Below are positions 31,367 to 39,417 of a stretch of 43,180 nt of DNA, one piece after another (positions within the stretch are counted from its first letter, which is position 1; the number at the start of each line of letters is the position of its first letter). The translations under genes were made by a program, and so were the position numbers. Under the pieces are notes generated by a model. The model worked only from the letters and a program-made list of their open reading frames with translations. It made no database searches and was not told where the DNA came from. The stretch covers positions 1 to 43,180 of the forward strand of contig JAPOZM010000015.1 of the NCBI GenBank assembly GCA_026706075.1, written 5' to 3'. Source of the DNA: Gemmatimonadaceae bacterium. Lineage in GTDB: Bacteria; Latescibacterota; UBA2968; UBA8231.

Positions 31367-33166
31367 TCAGCGGTCGCGCACCACGGCCAGCGGCCGTCGC
31401 AGGAAGACTCCCTCGGCCTCCAGCACCGCGTAGTAGATCCCGGAACCGACCGGCTCCCCGGACTCGTTGGTGCCGTCCCAGCTCAGCAGGTGGCGGCGGG
31501 CCGAGCGCGCGCCCAGAGCGAACTGCCGCACCCGCCGGCCGTCGGCGGCGTACAAGGTCAGGCTCCCGGCGGCGCTGGGGCGGTGCAGGGCGAAGGGGAT
31601 CCGCGCGGCCCCGTGCCCGGCGGGTCGGAAGGGGTTCGGCCACACGGGGTCGAGGCTGGCGAGCGGTGGCGGCCCGACATCGTCCACCAGCCCCGGGTCG
31701 TACTCCACCACCGCTTCGTAGTCGTAGCCGATGCCGGTGCGGTCGACATTGCTGAGTACGAGGACGACCTCGTCCCAGGCGTCCCATCCCCGCACGGTCA
31801 CCTGGCCGCCCTCCTGCAGGACCCGCTCTTCCAGGCGATCGGGCGAGGCCAGGAACAGGCGGTTGCGCCAGCGGCCCCCGGGCTGGTCGATGCGCAGGGT
31901 GGCGCCCCCCGGGAGCAGCCGCGGATCGAGGAGGACGTAGCGGCTGCCCATGTGGTCGACGGCGCCGCTGTCGGTGACGGCGGCGCCCGCGGCCACGGCC
32001 AAGGCCGGCTCCACCCGGGAGGGGTAGCGGCCGCCCTCGGCGAAGAACTCGTCGCGGTGGCGGTCGCCGACGAACCAGGACCAGACCGCGAAGTCGGAGA
32101 AGGCCCGGTCGAGGCCGGCTTCGGGGCCGCTCACCCCCGCCTCGCCGTGGAAGTCGCGGAGGGCGCGGTCGAAGTTGCCCAGGGTGACGGCGCGGCGCCG
32201 GGCGTGCTCCTCCCAGGTGAAGCGGACCGTCTCGCGGCCGTAGCGCTGGTCGAGGAAGAAGGCGAAGATCGAGGCGCCGTAGGCGTGCAGGTCGACCCGC
32301 GGATCGCCGCCGTCGAGGGCGCGCTTCGGGGACTGCAGGAAGATGCACACGTACTGGAGATAGTCGTTCACCCCCGGGTGGAGGACGTCCTCCATCCACG
32401 TGGCCGAGGCCTCCTGCCACCAGGCGCCGTCGTAGCCCTGGTAGTAGCCGAACTGCACGACGTGGAAGAACTCGTGAGCCAGGGTGACCCGCAGGGCGTC
32501 GAGGCCGCGGGTGCCCTTGTAGCCCTCGCAGACGCCGGCGTTGCCGAAGACGGGGTTCTCGAAGTCGTTGTCGATCTCGAGCCAGCTGGGGCCGCTGTCG
32601 CCGCTCGAACAGGGATAGGTGAGGCCATAGCGCCGGGAGCGGCCCAGGTCGGTCAGGTAGATGTCGATCTCGTCCGCGCACTTGTCATCGTCGCGCGGTG
32701 GTTCCCGGTAGCCGAGGACCTCCACCTGCACGTGCCAGGCGCTGTCGGCCAGGGTCATCGCCAGATCCACGTAATCGGGCCGGCCGTTGCCGTCGGCGTC
32801 GGCGGGACTGACGGCGTCCGGTCCCTCGGTGTCGTAGTGGACCCGGAAGCGGCCGGAGGGCGAGACCGCGTGGTGGGCCAGGGATGGCCGCTGCAGGGCG
32901 CGGGTCAGCAGGCGGCCGGCGAAGGGGTCGGCGGTCTCCAGGGCCTCCACGGCGGCCACCGCCAGGGGGGTGGCGCAGTAGTGGGTATGGCCGCCGCCCG
33001 TGAAGTCGGCGGGCACGGCCTCCGGATCCCTGACCTCGAGCAGCTGGTAGGCGGCCGCGGCCTCGGCGCTGATCCGGCTCGTCTCAGCCGTCGCGGCGGT
33101 GGCCAACCCCGGGCAGGCCGCCATCCACGCGGCGAGCAACCGCCTCCTCATCGGTCTCGCGCTCAT
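31367..33166 (-). CDS. Secreted MXAN_6640-like zinc metalloprotease with FlgD-like C-terminal domain
   Basis: A 599-residue protein. The N-terminus MSARPMRRRLLAAWMAACPG leads to ATAATA, a probable signal peptide. The catalytic motif HEFFH (231-235) is followed by WWQEASATWMED, whose Glu252 is the likely third zinc ligand, as in the MXAN_6640 putative metalloprotease family. DADGNGRPDYVD near residue 123 looks like a calcium loop. The last 90 residues (PVWPNPFRPAGHG..LYAADGRRVRQF..WDGTNESGEPVGSGIYYA) are a FlgD Ig-like domain, often found at the ends of secreted proteins in FCB-type phyla. ATG at 33166 lies after AGGGGAAGGG. It starts 8 bases after the stop of the M28 peptidase gene, so the two are co-expressed. 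Confidence 0.88.
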   Translation of the reverse strand: MSARPMRRRLLAAWMAACPGLATAATAETSRISAEAAAAYQLLEVRDPEAVPADFTGGGHTHYCATPLAVAAVEALETADPFAGRLLTRALQRPSLAHHAVSPSGRFRVHYDTEGPDAVSPADADGNGRPDYVDLAMTLADSAWHVQVEVLGYREPPRDDDKCADEIDIYLTDLGRSRRYGLTYPCSSGDSGPSWLEIDNDFENPVFGNAGVCEGYKGTRGLDALRVTLAHEFFHVVQFGYYQGYDGAWWQEASATWMEDVLHPGVNDYLQYVCIFLQSPKRALDGGDPRVDLHAYGASIFAFFLDQRYGRETVRFTWEEHARRRAVTLGNFDRALRDFHGEAGVSGPEAGLDRAFSDFAVWSWFVGDRHRDEFFAEGGRYPSRVEPALAVAAGAAVTDSGAVDHMGSRYVLLDPRLLPGGATLRIDQPGGRWRNRLFLASPDRLEERVLQEGGQVTVRGWDAWDEVVLVLSNVDRTGIGYDYEAVVEYDPGLVDDVGPPPLASLDPVWPNPFRPAGHGAARIPFALHRPSAAGSLTLYAADGRRVRQFALGARSARRHLLSWDGTNESGEPVGSGIYYAVLEAEGVFLRRPLAVVRDR

Positions 33167-33174
33167 CCCTTCCC

Positions 33175-35208
33175 CTATCTCAACAGGGCGATCTTGCCCC
33201 GCTCGATCGAGTCGCCCTCGAAGCTGCGCACCTCGTAGAAGTAGACCCCCGATCCGAGGAGGTTGCCGGCGGCGTTGACGCCGGTCCAGCGAATCTCGCC
33301 CCGCTGGTCGACGCTGCCCGACTCCTCCCGCCCCTGCCACACCAGCACCCCGTGGGGATCGTAGATGTCCAGGCGCGAGAACGCGGGGACGAAGAACCGG
33401 GAGAATCCGTCCCGTGAGCGGTGCAGGGGGTTCGGGAAGACGACGATCTCCTCGTCGGGGACCAGGCGCACGTGGACGAAGGCGCGGTTGTCGGCGGTCT
33501 CCACCTCCTCGGCGATCCGGTCCCCCGGGTCGACCTCGACGAGGAACAGGGCCTCCCCGTAGCGCGGCCAGGGCACCCGCACCTCGACCGCGGCCCCCGG
33601 GGGAACGGGCCCCGGGTGGGCGCCCTCGAAGACCACCTCGCAGCCGGTGGAGTCGCTCCGGCAGCGCTGCAGGCGCAGACCCACGGGCCCCTCGGCCGGG
33701 ACCGGCCCGAGGTTGGAGATCCGCGCCAGGAGGCCGCCGGCTCCGTCGCCGGCCAGATCGCCGCCGAAGACGGCGAGGTTGGGCAGCCCCTCCTCGGCGC
33801 CGAACTGGGCCAGGGTGGCCAGCGTCAGACGGGTCAGGCCCGTCACCAGTTCCCAGTTGATCGAGTCGGGCAGGTCGGCCACGGTGTGGTAGTGGGTGTT
33901 GATGCGGTAGTCTCCGGCCATGACCCCCGCCGAGGTCGAGTCGGTGGGCAGGTAGTTCTCGATGGCGAGGATGGCGTCGTAGCCCTGGGCCCAGAAGGGG
34001 GCGTGGTCGCTCAGACCGGCGTAGCGGTCCTCGAGGATGTCGACCTGCAGGCCGAGGTCGTAGCGCTGTGCGGCGGCGGCCATGAGATCGACGATCCAGG
34101 CCGACGACGGGTTGGTGACCAGCTCGACGCGCTCCGCCAGGTCGTTGAAGCCGACCATGTCGAAGTTGAGCACGCCGAGGACGCGGTCCTGCCGGGCCCC
34201 GGCCCGGCGCGCGTAGCTGTCGCTGCCCCACAGGCCCAGCTCCTCGCCGGAGAAGGCGATGAAGCGGATCGAGAAGGGGAAGCTCCGCTGGCTCAGGATG
34301 CGGGCCGTCTCGAGGAGCAGCACCACCCCCGTGCCGTTGTCGTCGGCGCCCGGCGCCGGATGCAGCCGCCAGTCCCAGGCCACCCGGCCCTCGCCGATGC
34401 GGGCCATGTCCGAGAGCCGGGTGAGGGAGCCGATGGCGTCGTAGTGGGCGCAGACGACCCAGTAGCCGGCCTCCGGGTCGGTGCCGCGCAGCTCGCCGAC
34501 GACGTTGTACATCAGGGTGTCCCCGGGTTCGATCCGGAAGGTGTCGAGCCGGACGGCCTCCTCCCCCAGGGCGGCGGCCAGCTCCCGCTGCAGGAAGGTG
34601 GTGCTGGCGAAGGTCTCCGGCCGGCGCGCGTGCCGGGTGCGGACGTTGCCGGCCACGGCGCCGGCGGGCGGGTCGAGGAAGACCAGCCGGTCCAGGTCGG
34701 CCCGCATGCGCTCCACGTCGACCTGCCCCAGAAGCTGACGCACCTCCTCCGACGGGGGCCGTTGCGCCGGCCGCGGAGCGGGCCTCGGCGCCCGGGCCCG
34801 CGACGGCGTGGCGTAGCTCTCGGGCAGGGGGTAGAGGAAGTGCTCGACATCGAGGGCTGCGGTCAGCCGCTGTGAGGGCAGCCGGTGCAGGGCCCACCCG
34901 CCCGGGTCCCGGTACACGGTGGTGACGGGAGGGCCCGCCGGCCCGGCGTGCACGTGATCGGAGAGGTAGTAGGCCTCCCCCGGACGGGCTCGATCGGTGA
35001 AGAGCACCCTGGCTCCCAGCGCGGCCAGGTCGGCGGGAGCGGCGTCGACGAGGGCGATCCCCGGGGCGACGTGGCGTAGCGTCGTCACCCCCGCCAGCTC
35101 CTGCAGGTCGCCGAGGGAGCGCCACTCGACGCCGGCCAGCGGCGGCCGGGCGAGGGCGGGCGAGGCGCACAGCAGCCCGAGGAGAAAGCCCTGGAGGAGC
35201 CGGGACAC
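33175..35208 (-). CDS. Secreted M28 family zinc peptidase with FlgD-like C-terminal domain
   Basis: A 677-residue protein. SRLLQGFLLGLLCASPALA is a signal peptide. A propeptide-like stretch and a Pro/Arg-rich linker (135-152) follow. The M28 domain has His255/Asp257 (CAHYDAIG), Asp289 (GADDNGTG), Glu322/Glu323 (SGEELGL), Asp350 (NFDMVGFND) and His441 (NTHYHTVAD), the complete two-zinc aminopeptidase site. Residues about 465-570 look like a CARDB-type beta sandwich. The C-terminus (FPNPLHRSRDG..RLDIYDPHGVLV..WTGVNAAGNLLGSGVYFYEV) is a FlgD-like domain. GTG at 35208 has no ribosome site and lies 29 bases after the CstA-like stop. It probably works outside the cell with the next gene's protease. 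Confidence 0.88.
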   Translation of the reverse strand: MSRLLQGFLLGLLCASPALARPPLAGVEWRSLGDLQELAGVTTLRHVAPGIALVDAAPADLAALGARVLFTDRARPGEAYYLSDHVHAGPAGPPVTTVYRDPGGWALHRLPSQRLTAALDVEHFLYPLPESYATPSRARAPRPAPRPAQRPPSEEVRQLLGQVDVERMRADLDRLVFLDPPAGAVAGNVRTRHARRPETFASTTFLQRELAAALGEEAVRLDTFRIEPGDTLMYNVVGELRGTDPEAGYWVVCAHYDAIGSLTRLSDMARIGEGRVAWDWRLHPAPGADDNGTGVVLLLETARILSQRSFPFSIRFIAFSGEELGLWGSDSYARRAGARQDRVLGVLNFDMVGFNDLAERVELVTNPSSAWIVDLMAAAAQRYDLGLQVDILEDRYAGLSDHAPFWAQGYDAILAIENYLPTDSTSAGVMAGDYRINTHYHTVADLPDSINWELVTGLTRLTLATLAQFGAEEGLPNLAVFGGDLAGDGAGGLLARISNLGPVPAEGPVGLRLQRCRSDSTGCEVVFEGAHPGPVPPGAAVEVRVPWPRYGEALFLVEVDPGDRIAEEVETADNRAFVHVRLVPDEEIVVFPNPLHRSRDGFSRFFVPAFSRLDIYDPHGVLVWQGREESGSVDQRGEIRWTGVNAAGNLLGSGVYFYEVRSFEGDSIERGKIALLR

Positions 35209-35237
35209 GGGCGCCGGGAAGGACGGCAGCCGGGGCC

Positions 35238-36956
35238 TCAGCCGCCCGGGACCGGAGCCACCGCCGGCTCCCGGCGCACCAGCAGGGCCACGGCTTCGAC
35301 GGTGAGCCAGATCTGCAGGGCCAGGGCGACGCCGCCGATGACCAGGCTGGGCACGTTGCCGCTGCCGTAGAGGCTGCCCAGGGTGTGGGCCAGGGCCCAG
35401 GCGGTGCACACGAAAATCGCCAGCGACGGCAGCAGCGTGACCAGGTAGTTGCGGGCCTGCTGCTTGAGCCAGTAGGTGACGACGATCAGGGCGAGGCCGG
35501 CCAGGAGCTGGTTCATGCTGCCGAAGAGGGGCCACAGCAGCAGCGCCCCCTTGCCGCCGGCGCCGTTATAGAAGGCCAGGGCCGCGGCGCTGACCACGGC
35601 CAGCAAGGTCGCCGGGTGGCGACGCGTCAGGGGCTCGATGCGCAGGTCCGCGGCCAGCTCGCTGATGACGTAGCGCTGCAGGCGCGTCGCCGTGTCGAGG
35701 GTGGTGCCGGCGAAGGAGGCGACGAAGACCCCCATGACGACGATCGCCAGCTCCCGGGGCAGGCCCAGGGCGGCGATCATGTTGGCCGCGCCCACGACGA
35801 AGGCGGCCACCTTGGAACCCAGGCCGCTGGAGGCCTCCCAGGTGCCGTAGTGGGCGGCGAAGGCGGCCGAGCCGGTGAGCACGGTGCCGTCGGCGGCGGT
35901 GTAGGCGAGAGCCAGCCCGGCGCCGCAGGCGATGAGGACGATCGTCGCCAGGAAACCCTCGGTGAGCATGGAGCCGTAGCCGACGAAGCGGGCGTCGGGC
36001 TCGCTGGCCACCTGCTTGGAGGAGGTGCCGCTCGACACCAGGCAGTGGAAGCCGGAGATGGCGCCGCAGGCGATGGTGATGAAGAGGAAGGGCATCCACG
36101 GCGGCGCCCCCTCGGGGGAGAGATGGAAGGCGGGGGCGGCCATTTCCGGGGCGGCGGCGAAGACGCCGAGCACCAGCAGCCCGAGGGCGATGAAGAGCTG
36201 CCAGGCGTTGATGTAGTCGCGCGGCTGCAGCAGGGTGGTCACCGGCAGGGTCGAGGCGATGTAGGCGTAGACCAGCAGCACCAGGGTCCACACGCCGGTG
36301 GCCGGGATCCCGGCGATGGCCGGCATCTGCAGGGGCATGTAGTGGCCGATGACGACGGTGACGTACATGGCGGCCACGGCCAGCGCCGTGGCGGCGGTGA
36401 GGCTGATGCGGCCACGGAGGAAGGCCCGTCCCAGGGCGATGGCGATGGGGATCTCCATCCACACCGGGAAGACGGCCTGCGGGTAGAGGTCGAAGAGGAC
36501 GGCGATGACCAGGCCGAAGATGGCGATGACGATCAGCAGGGCGAGGAAGACGATGATGAAGAACATGATCTTCAGGTGCCGGTTCATCACCATGCCGGTG
36601 ATATCGGCCATGGTGTGGCCCTTGTGGCGCAGGGAGATCACCAGGGCCCCGAGGTCGTGGACGGCGCCCATGAAGATCGAGCCGAGGAAGACCCAGAGAA
36701 GGGCCGGCACCCAGCCCCAGATGATGCCGATGGCGGGGCCGACGATGGGGCCGGTGCCGGCGATGGAGGTGAAGTGGTGGCCGAAGATGACCTGCTTGCG
36801 GGTGGGGACGAAGTCGACGCCGTCGGCCTGCTCGCGCGAGGGCGTGACGTTGTCGGCGCTGAGGCCGAAGACCTTGCGGCTCAGGTAGCGGCCGTAGGTG
36901 TGGTAGGCCGCCAGGTAGCCGATGAAGGCGGCCACGGCGATGAGGATGCTGTCCAT
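35238..36956 (-). CDS. CstA family carbon-starvation transporter
   Basis: A 572-residue membrane protein with about 15 hydrophobic segments. It opens MDSILIAVAAFIGYLAAYHTYGRYLSRKVFG and has FGHHFTSIAGTGPIVGPAIG and VHDLGALVISLRHKGHTM, which are hallmarks of the CstA/BtsT family. Known members take up pyruvate or small peptides. The protein is shorter than E. coli CstA or BtsT (about 700 residues), as in many CstA proteins outside the Proteobacteria. ATG at 36956 follows GGAG by 8 bases. It stands directly upstream of the two secreted peptidases on the same strand, so peptide uptake is an attractive but unproven role. Confidence 0.92.
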   Translation of the reverse strand: MDSILIAVAAFIGYLAAYHTYGRYLSRKVFGLSADNVTPSREQADGVDFVPTRKQVIFGHHFTSIAGTGPIVGPAIGIIWGWVPALLWVFLGSIFMGAVHDLGALVISLRHKGHTMADITGMVMNRHLKIMFFIIVFLALLIVIAIFGLVIAVLFDLYPQAVFPVWMEIPIAIALGRAFLRGRISLTAATALAVAAMYVTVVIGHYMPLQMPAIAGIPATGVWTLVLLVYAYIASTLPVTTLLQPRDYINAWQLFIALGLLVLGVFAAAPEMAAPAFHLSPEGAPPWMPFLFITIACGAISGFHCLVSSGTSSKQVASEPDARFVGYGSMLTEGFLATIVLIACGAGLALAYTAADGTVLTGSAAFAAHYGTWEASSGLGSKVAAFVVGAANMIAALGLPRELAIVVMGVFVASFAGTTLDTATRLQRYVISELAADLRIEPLTRRHPATLLAVVSAAALAFYNGAGGKGALLLWPLFGSMNQLLAGLALIVVTYWLKQQARNYLVTLLPSLAIFVCTAWALAHTLGSLYGSGNVPSLVIGGVALALQIWLTVEAVALLVRREPAVAPVPGG

Positions 36957-36972
36957 GGAGCGTCTCCGGGAG

Positions 36973-36998
36973 GGCCCGCGCCGCCATGGCGGCGGGCC
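36973..36998. terminator. Strong GC hairpin upstream of the CstA-like gene
   Basis: GGCCC-GC-GCCGCC pairs with GGCGGC-GGGCC around the palindrome GCCGCCATGGCGGC, leaving a 2-base bulge. It lies in the 109-bp gap after the glutaminyl-cyclase gene and ends just upstream of the CstA ribosome site. It may terminate the upstream transcript or act as an attenuating leader. No T-tract is seen. Confidence 0.4.
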
Positions 36999-37065
36999 GT
37001 TGCACGGGGCGGTGGTAACGATCGATGCCCGGCCCCGAAGCGGCAAGGGACCGGGGCCGCGGACG

Positions 37066-37920
37066 TCAGGGGCCGGAGGGCGCCCTCCGGGGCGCCGCAG
37101 CCTCGATCTCGATCTCGAACATCCAGGGCCAGAGCTTGCCGGTGACGAAGAGGCGGTCCCCGGCGGCGTCGAAAGCGATGCCGTTGAGCACGTCGGCCGC
37201 CCGCCGCTCCCCCGTCGTCAGCAGGCCCGACAGATCGACCCAGCCGGTCACGGCACCGCTCTCCGGGTCGATGCGGGCCACGCGGTCGGAGTTCAGGATG
37301 TTGGCCCAGACCTCTCCGTCGACCCACTCCAGCTCGTTGAGCCGGTGCACGGGCTCGCCCTCGTGACGGACCTCGACGCGGCCGATCTCGGCGAAGGTGG
37401 CCCGATCGCGCCAGGAGAGATCGGCGGACCCGTCGCTCATGATCAGGGCGGCGCCGTCGTGGGTGAGGCCCCAGCCCTCGGTGGCGTAGCCGAAGCCGCC
37501 GACCTCGGCGAAGTCGTCGAGGGCGTACACGAATCCGACGCGGGACGTCCAGGTGAGCTGGTAGAGCCGCCCTTCGAGCAGGGCCAGGCCCTCGCCGAAG
37601 AACCGCGGCTCGAGGGTGTGCTCCCGCAGCACCCGGCCGCTCTCGATCTCCACCTGGCGCAGGCTGGACGGGACCGACGGTCGCGAGGTCAGCTGCACGC
37701 CGCCGCCGGTGCTCTCATAGAGGTAGCCGCCGTGGTACACCAGCCCCTGGGTGAAGGCCCGCGGGTCGTGGGGGAAGACGTTGACGATGCGGTACCCGTA
37801 GGTCGGGGTCCCCCCGGAGGAGGGGGGTGCCTCCCCCGGACCGTCGCTGTCGGCCGGGTCGGAGTTGGAGCAGGCCCACGGCCAGAGGAGGGCGAGCAGC
37901 AGGAGGGCGGGGCGGGGCAT
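37066..37920 (-). CDS. Glutaminyl-peptide cyclotransferase (plant/bacterial type), probable lipoprotein
   Basis: A 284-residue protein. MPRPALLLLALLWPWAC ends in a lipobox-like Cys17, followed by an Asp/Ser/Pro-rich linker. The body is a five-bladed propeller with VFPHDPRAFTQGLVY, LYESTGG, GEGLALLEGRLYQLTW, GWGLTHDG, LIMSDGS, LNELEW and LNGIAFD. These match the glutamine cyclotransferase (PF05096-type) family, which converts N-terminal Gln to pyroglutamate. ATG at 37920 is chosen for the lipoprotein signal; a longer frame to 37965 lacks one. The lipobox residue at -2 is Trp, which is unusual. It would be anchored in the cell envelope and could cap exported proteins. It is divergent from a small secreted-protein gene. 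Confidence 0.85.
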   Translation of the reverse strand: MPRPALLLLALLWPWACSNSDPADSDGPGEAPPSSGGTPTYGYRIVNVFPHDPRAFTQGLVYHGGYLYESTGGGVQLTSRPSVPSSLRQVEIESGRVLREHTLEPRFFGEGLALLEGRLYQLTWTSRVGFVYALDDFAEVGGFGYATEGWGLTHDGAALIMSDGSADLSWRDRATFAEIGRVEVRHEGEPVHRLNELEWVDGEVWANILNSDRVARIDPESGAVTGWVDLSGLLTTGERRAADVLNGIAFDAAGDRLFVTGKLWPWMFEIEIEAAAPRRAPSGP

Positions 37921-38098
37921 GGCTCTGAAGGTAGCGCCGGGTCGTCTGCTGCTACCAGCGTCCACCGCCGGCCGGCGCGCCGCGGCTCACGCCCCGAACG
38001 CGCCTGCAACTCCTGGAGGAACCGGGGCCGCCCGGATACCGTCCAAGGGGCGAAGGGGACATCACGCCCTGCGGTACCCACCCACAGAGGAATGAGCC

Positions 38099-38680
38099 AT
38101 GATCTCGACAGGCGCCCTCGCCCTGAGCCTCGTCCTCCTGGGCTCCGCCGGCCCCGGGCAGACGCAGGACAGTGACTCCGACACCGGCGACGAGACGGCC
38201 GTCTCCGTGACCAGCGAAGAGACTGGCTCCGAGGAGAAACCGCTGTGGGGGGGAGTCGTCATCGACCCGGACGACACCGGGACGCCGGGGTCCGACGAGT
38301 ACGTGCTGAACGCCGCGGCGATCAGGGCCGATACGCTCGCCGTGACCGTGTCGTACAGCGGCGGGTGCCAGGAGCACCTGTTCGCGGTGGACGCCTCGGG
38401 TGCCTTCATGGAGTCCGACCCGGTGCAGTTGGCGGTCGCGCTGGCCCACGAGGCCAACGAGGACAACTGCGAGCGCTGGGTCACCGAGGACTACCTCTTC
38501 GATCTGACACCGCTGAGGGAGCGGTACGAGGAGGAGTACCAGCAGGAGTCGGGCGTGATCGTGCTTCTCCTCGACGGGGCTTCCGGGGAGCTCCGCTACG
38601 AGTTCCCCGCGACCGGCGCCGCCACCTCGGCGAGCCATACCTCCTGGGCGCGGGTCAAGAGCGGGGTCCGCGGCCGCTGA
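38099..38680 (+). CDS. Small secreted protein of unknown function
   Basis: A 193-residue protein. MISTGALALSLVLLGSAGPG is a probable signal peptide, followed by a low-complexity acidic linker rich in Asp, Ser, Thr and Glu (about 24-46). The folded part includes LAVTVSYSGGCQEHLFAVD and HEANEDNCERWVTEDYLFDL, which carry the only two Cys after the signal peptide; they could form a disulfide. The YSGGC..H pattern occurs in small envelope proteins and lipoproteins that I cannot assign a role. GAGGAA lies 6 bases before the ATG at 38099. It is convergent with the BsuPI-domain gene, with only 4 bases between the stops. Confidence 0.75.
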   Translation: MISTGALALSLVLLGSAGPGQTQDSDSDTGDETAVSVTSEETGSEEKPLWGGVVIDPDDTGTPGSDEYVLNAAAIRADTLAVTVSYSGGCQEHLFAVDASGAFMESDPVQLAVALAHEANEDNCERWVTEDYLFDLTPLRERYEEEYQQESGVIVLLLDGASGELRYEFPATGAATSASHTSWARVKSGVRGR

Positions 38681-38684
38681 CGCG

Positions 38685-39329
38685 TCAGTCCTCGGGGGAG
38701 GGGACGATCATCCCGAAGGACGAGGCGAAGAGGAAGAAGTCGGGGATGCCGACTTCTCCGTCGCCGTCGAGGTCGTAACCGGACTGGAACCCGGGGTCGC
38801 CGCGGCTCGTCCCGAAGGCGGCCGTCAAGGCGAAGAAGTCCTCGAAGTCGACCGTCCCGCTGCCGTCGAAGTCGCTCCGACCGGCCTCCCCGTCCTCGGT
38901 CTCCTCAAAAAGGCGGATGCGGACGAGGGTTTCCTCCCGGCCCACGTACCCGGCCGTCGATTCCCCGGGGCCGCAGGAGAGCCAGGCCCGCATCTCCAGG
39001 GCCTCGCGGCCCTGCGGCCATGGCAGCCGTTCCTCGACGACGACCGACGCCCCGGGGGCGAGGGAGTCCTCCCAGATCACCTGGGCAAAAGCCATCTGCG
39101 CCGACCACCTCCAGATCTCGCGCCCATCGGCGCTCAACGCGAAATCGTACTGCTGGGCGTCGTTGTAGAAGAACCGCAGGGTGGCGCCGGAGACGTTCTC
39201 CACCGTGTAGGTCACGAGCAGGGAATCGTCGGCCTTGCGGACCTCCAGGGCCGGCCGCACGCGGTCCTCCACCACGCCCGGGGAGATCGCCGGAATCAGC
39301 AGCAGTGCGAGCACGACTCGAGAACCCAT
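38685..39329 (-). CDS. Secreted BsuPI-like proteinase-inhibitor domain with dockerin-like repeats
   Basis: A 214-residue protein. MGSRVVLALLLIPAISPGV is a probable signal peptide. Residues about 30-140 match the BsuPI intracellular proteinase inhibitor fold: LLVTYTVENVSGATLRFFYN, AQQYDFALS, REIWRWSAQMAFAQV and LAPGASVVVEERLPW. The tail holds two dockerin-type calcium loops, DFDGSGTVDFEDFFALTAAFG and DLDGDGEVGIPDFFLFASSFG, each with the expected Asp/Asn-like ligand positions. Dockerin-like tails without cohesins are common on exported proteins of FCB-type candidate phyla. ATG at 39329 fits the signal peptide; the ribosome site is weak (CGGAA). It may restrain secreted proteases or attach to the cell surface (inference). 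Confidence 0.8.
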   Translation of the reverse strand: MGSRVVLALLLIPAISPGVVEDRVRPALEVRKADDSLLVTYTVENVSGATLRFFYNDAQQYDFALSADGREIWRWSAQMAFAQVIWEDSLAPGASVVVEERLPWPQGREALEMRAWLSCGPGESTAGYVGREETLVRIRLFEETEDGEAGRSDFDGSGTVDFEDFFALTAAFGTSRGDPGFQSGYDLDGDGEVGIPDFFLFASSFGMIVPSPED

Positions 39330-39417
39330 GTTCCGAAAGTCGAAGCCCGAACCGGATTCGGCAAGCCGCCGGCTCGGCTTTGAGGGCCGGGCCGAAACCT
39401 CTTGTTTACCCGCCCTC

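Noticed and set aside
31367..35208. FlgD-like tails taken as evidence for flagellar hook genes
   Set aside because: The domain is an Ig-like tail on secreted proteases. No hook, basal body or motor genes are present.
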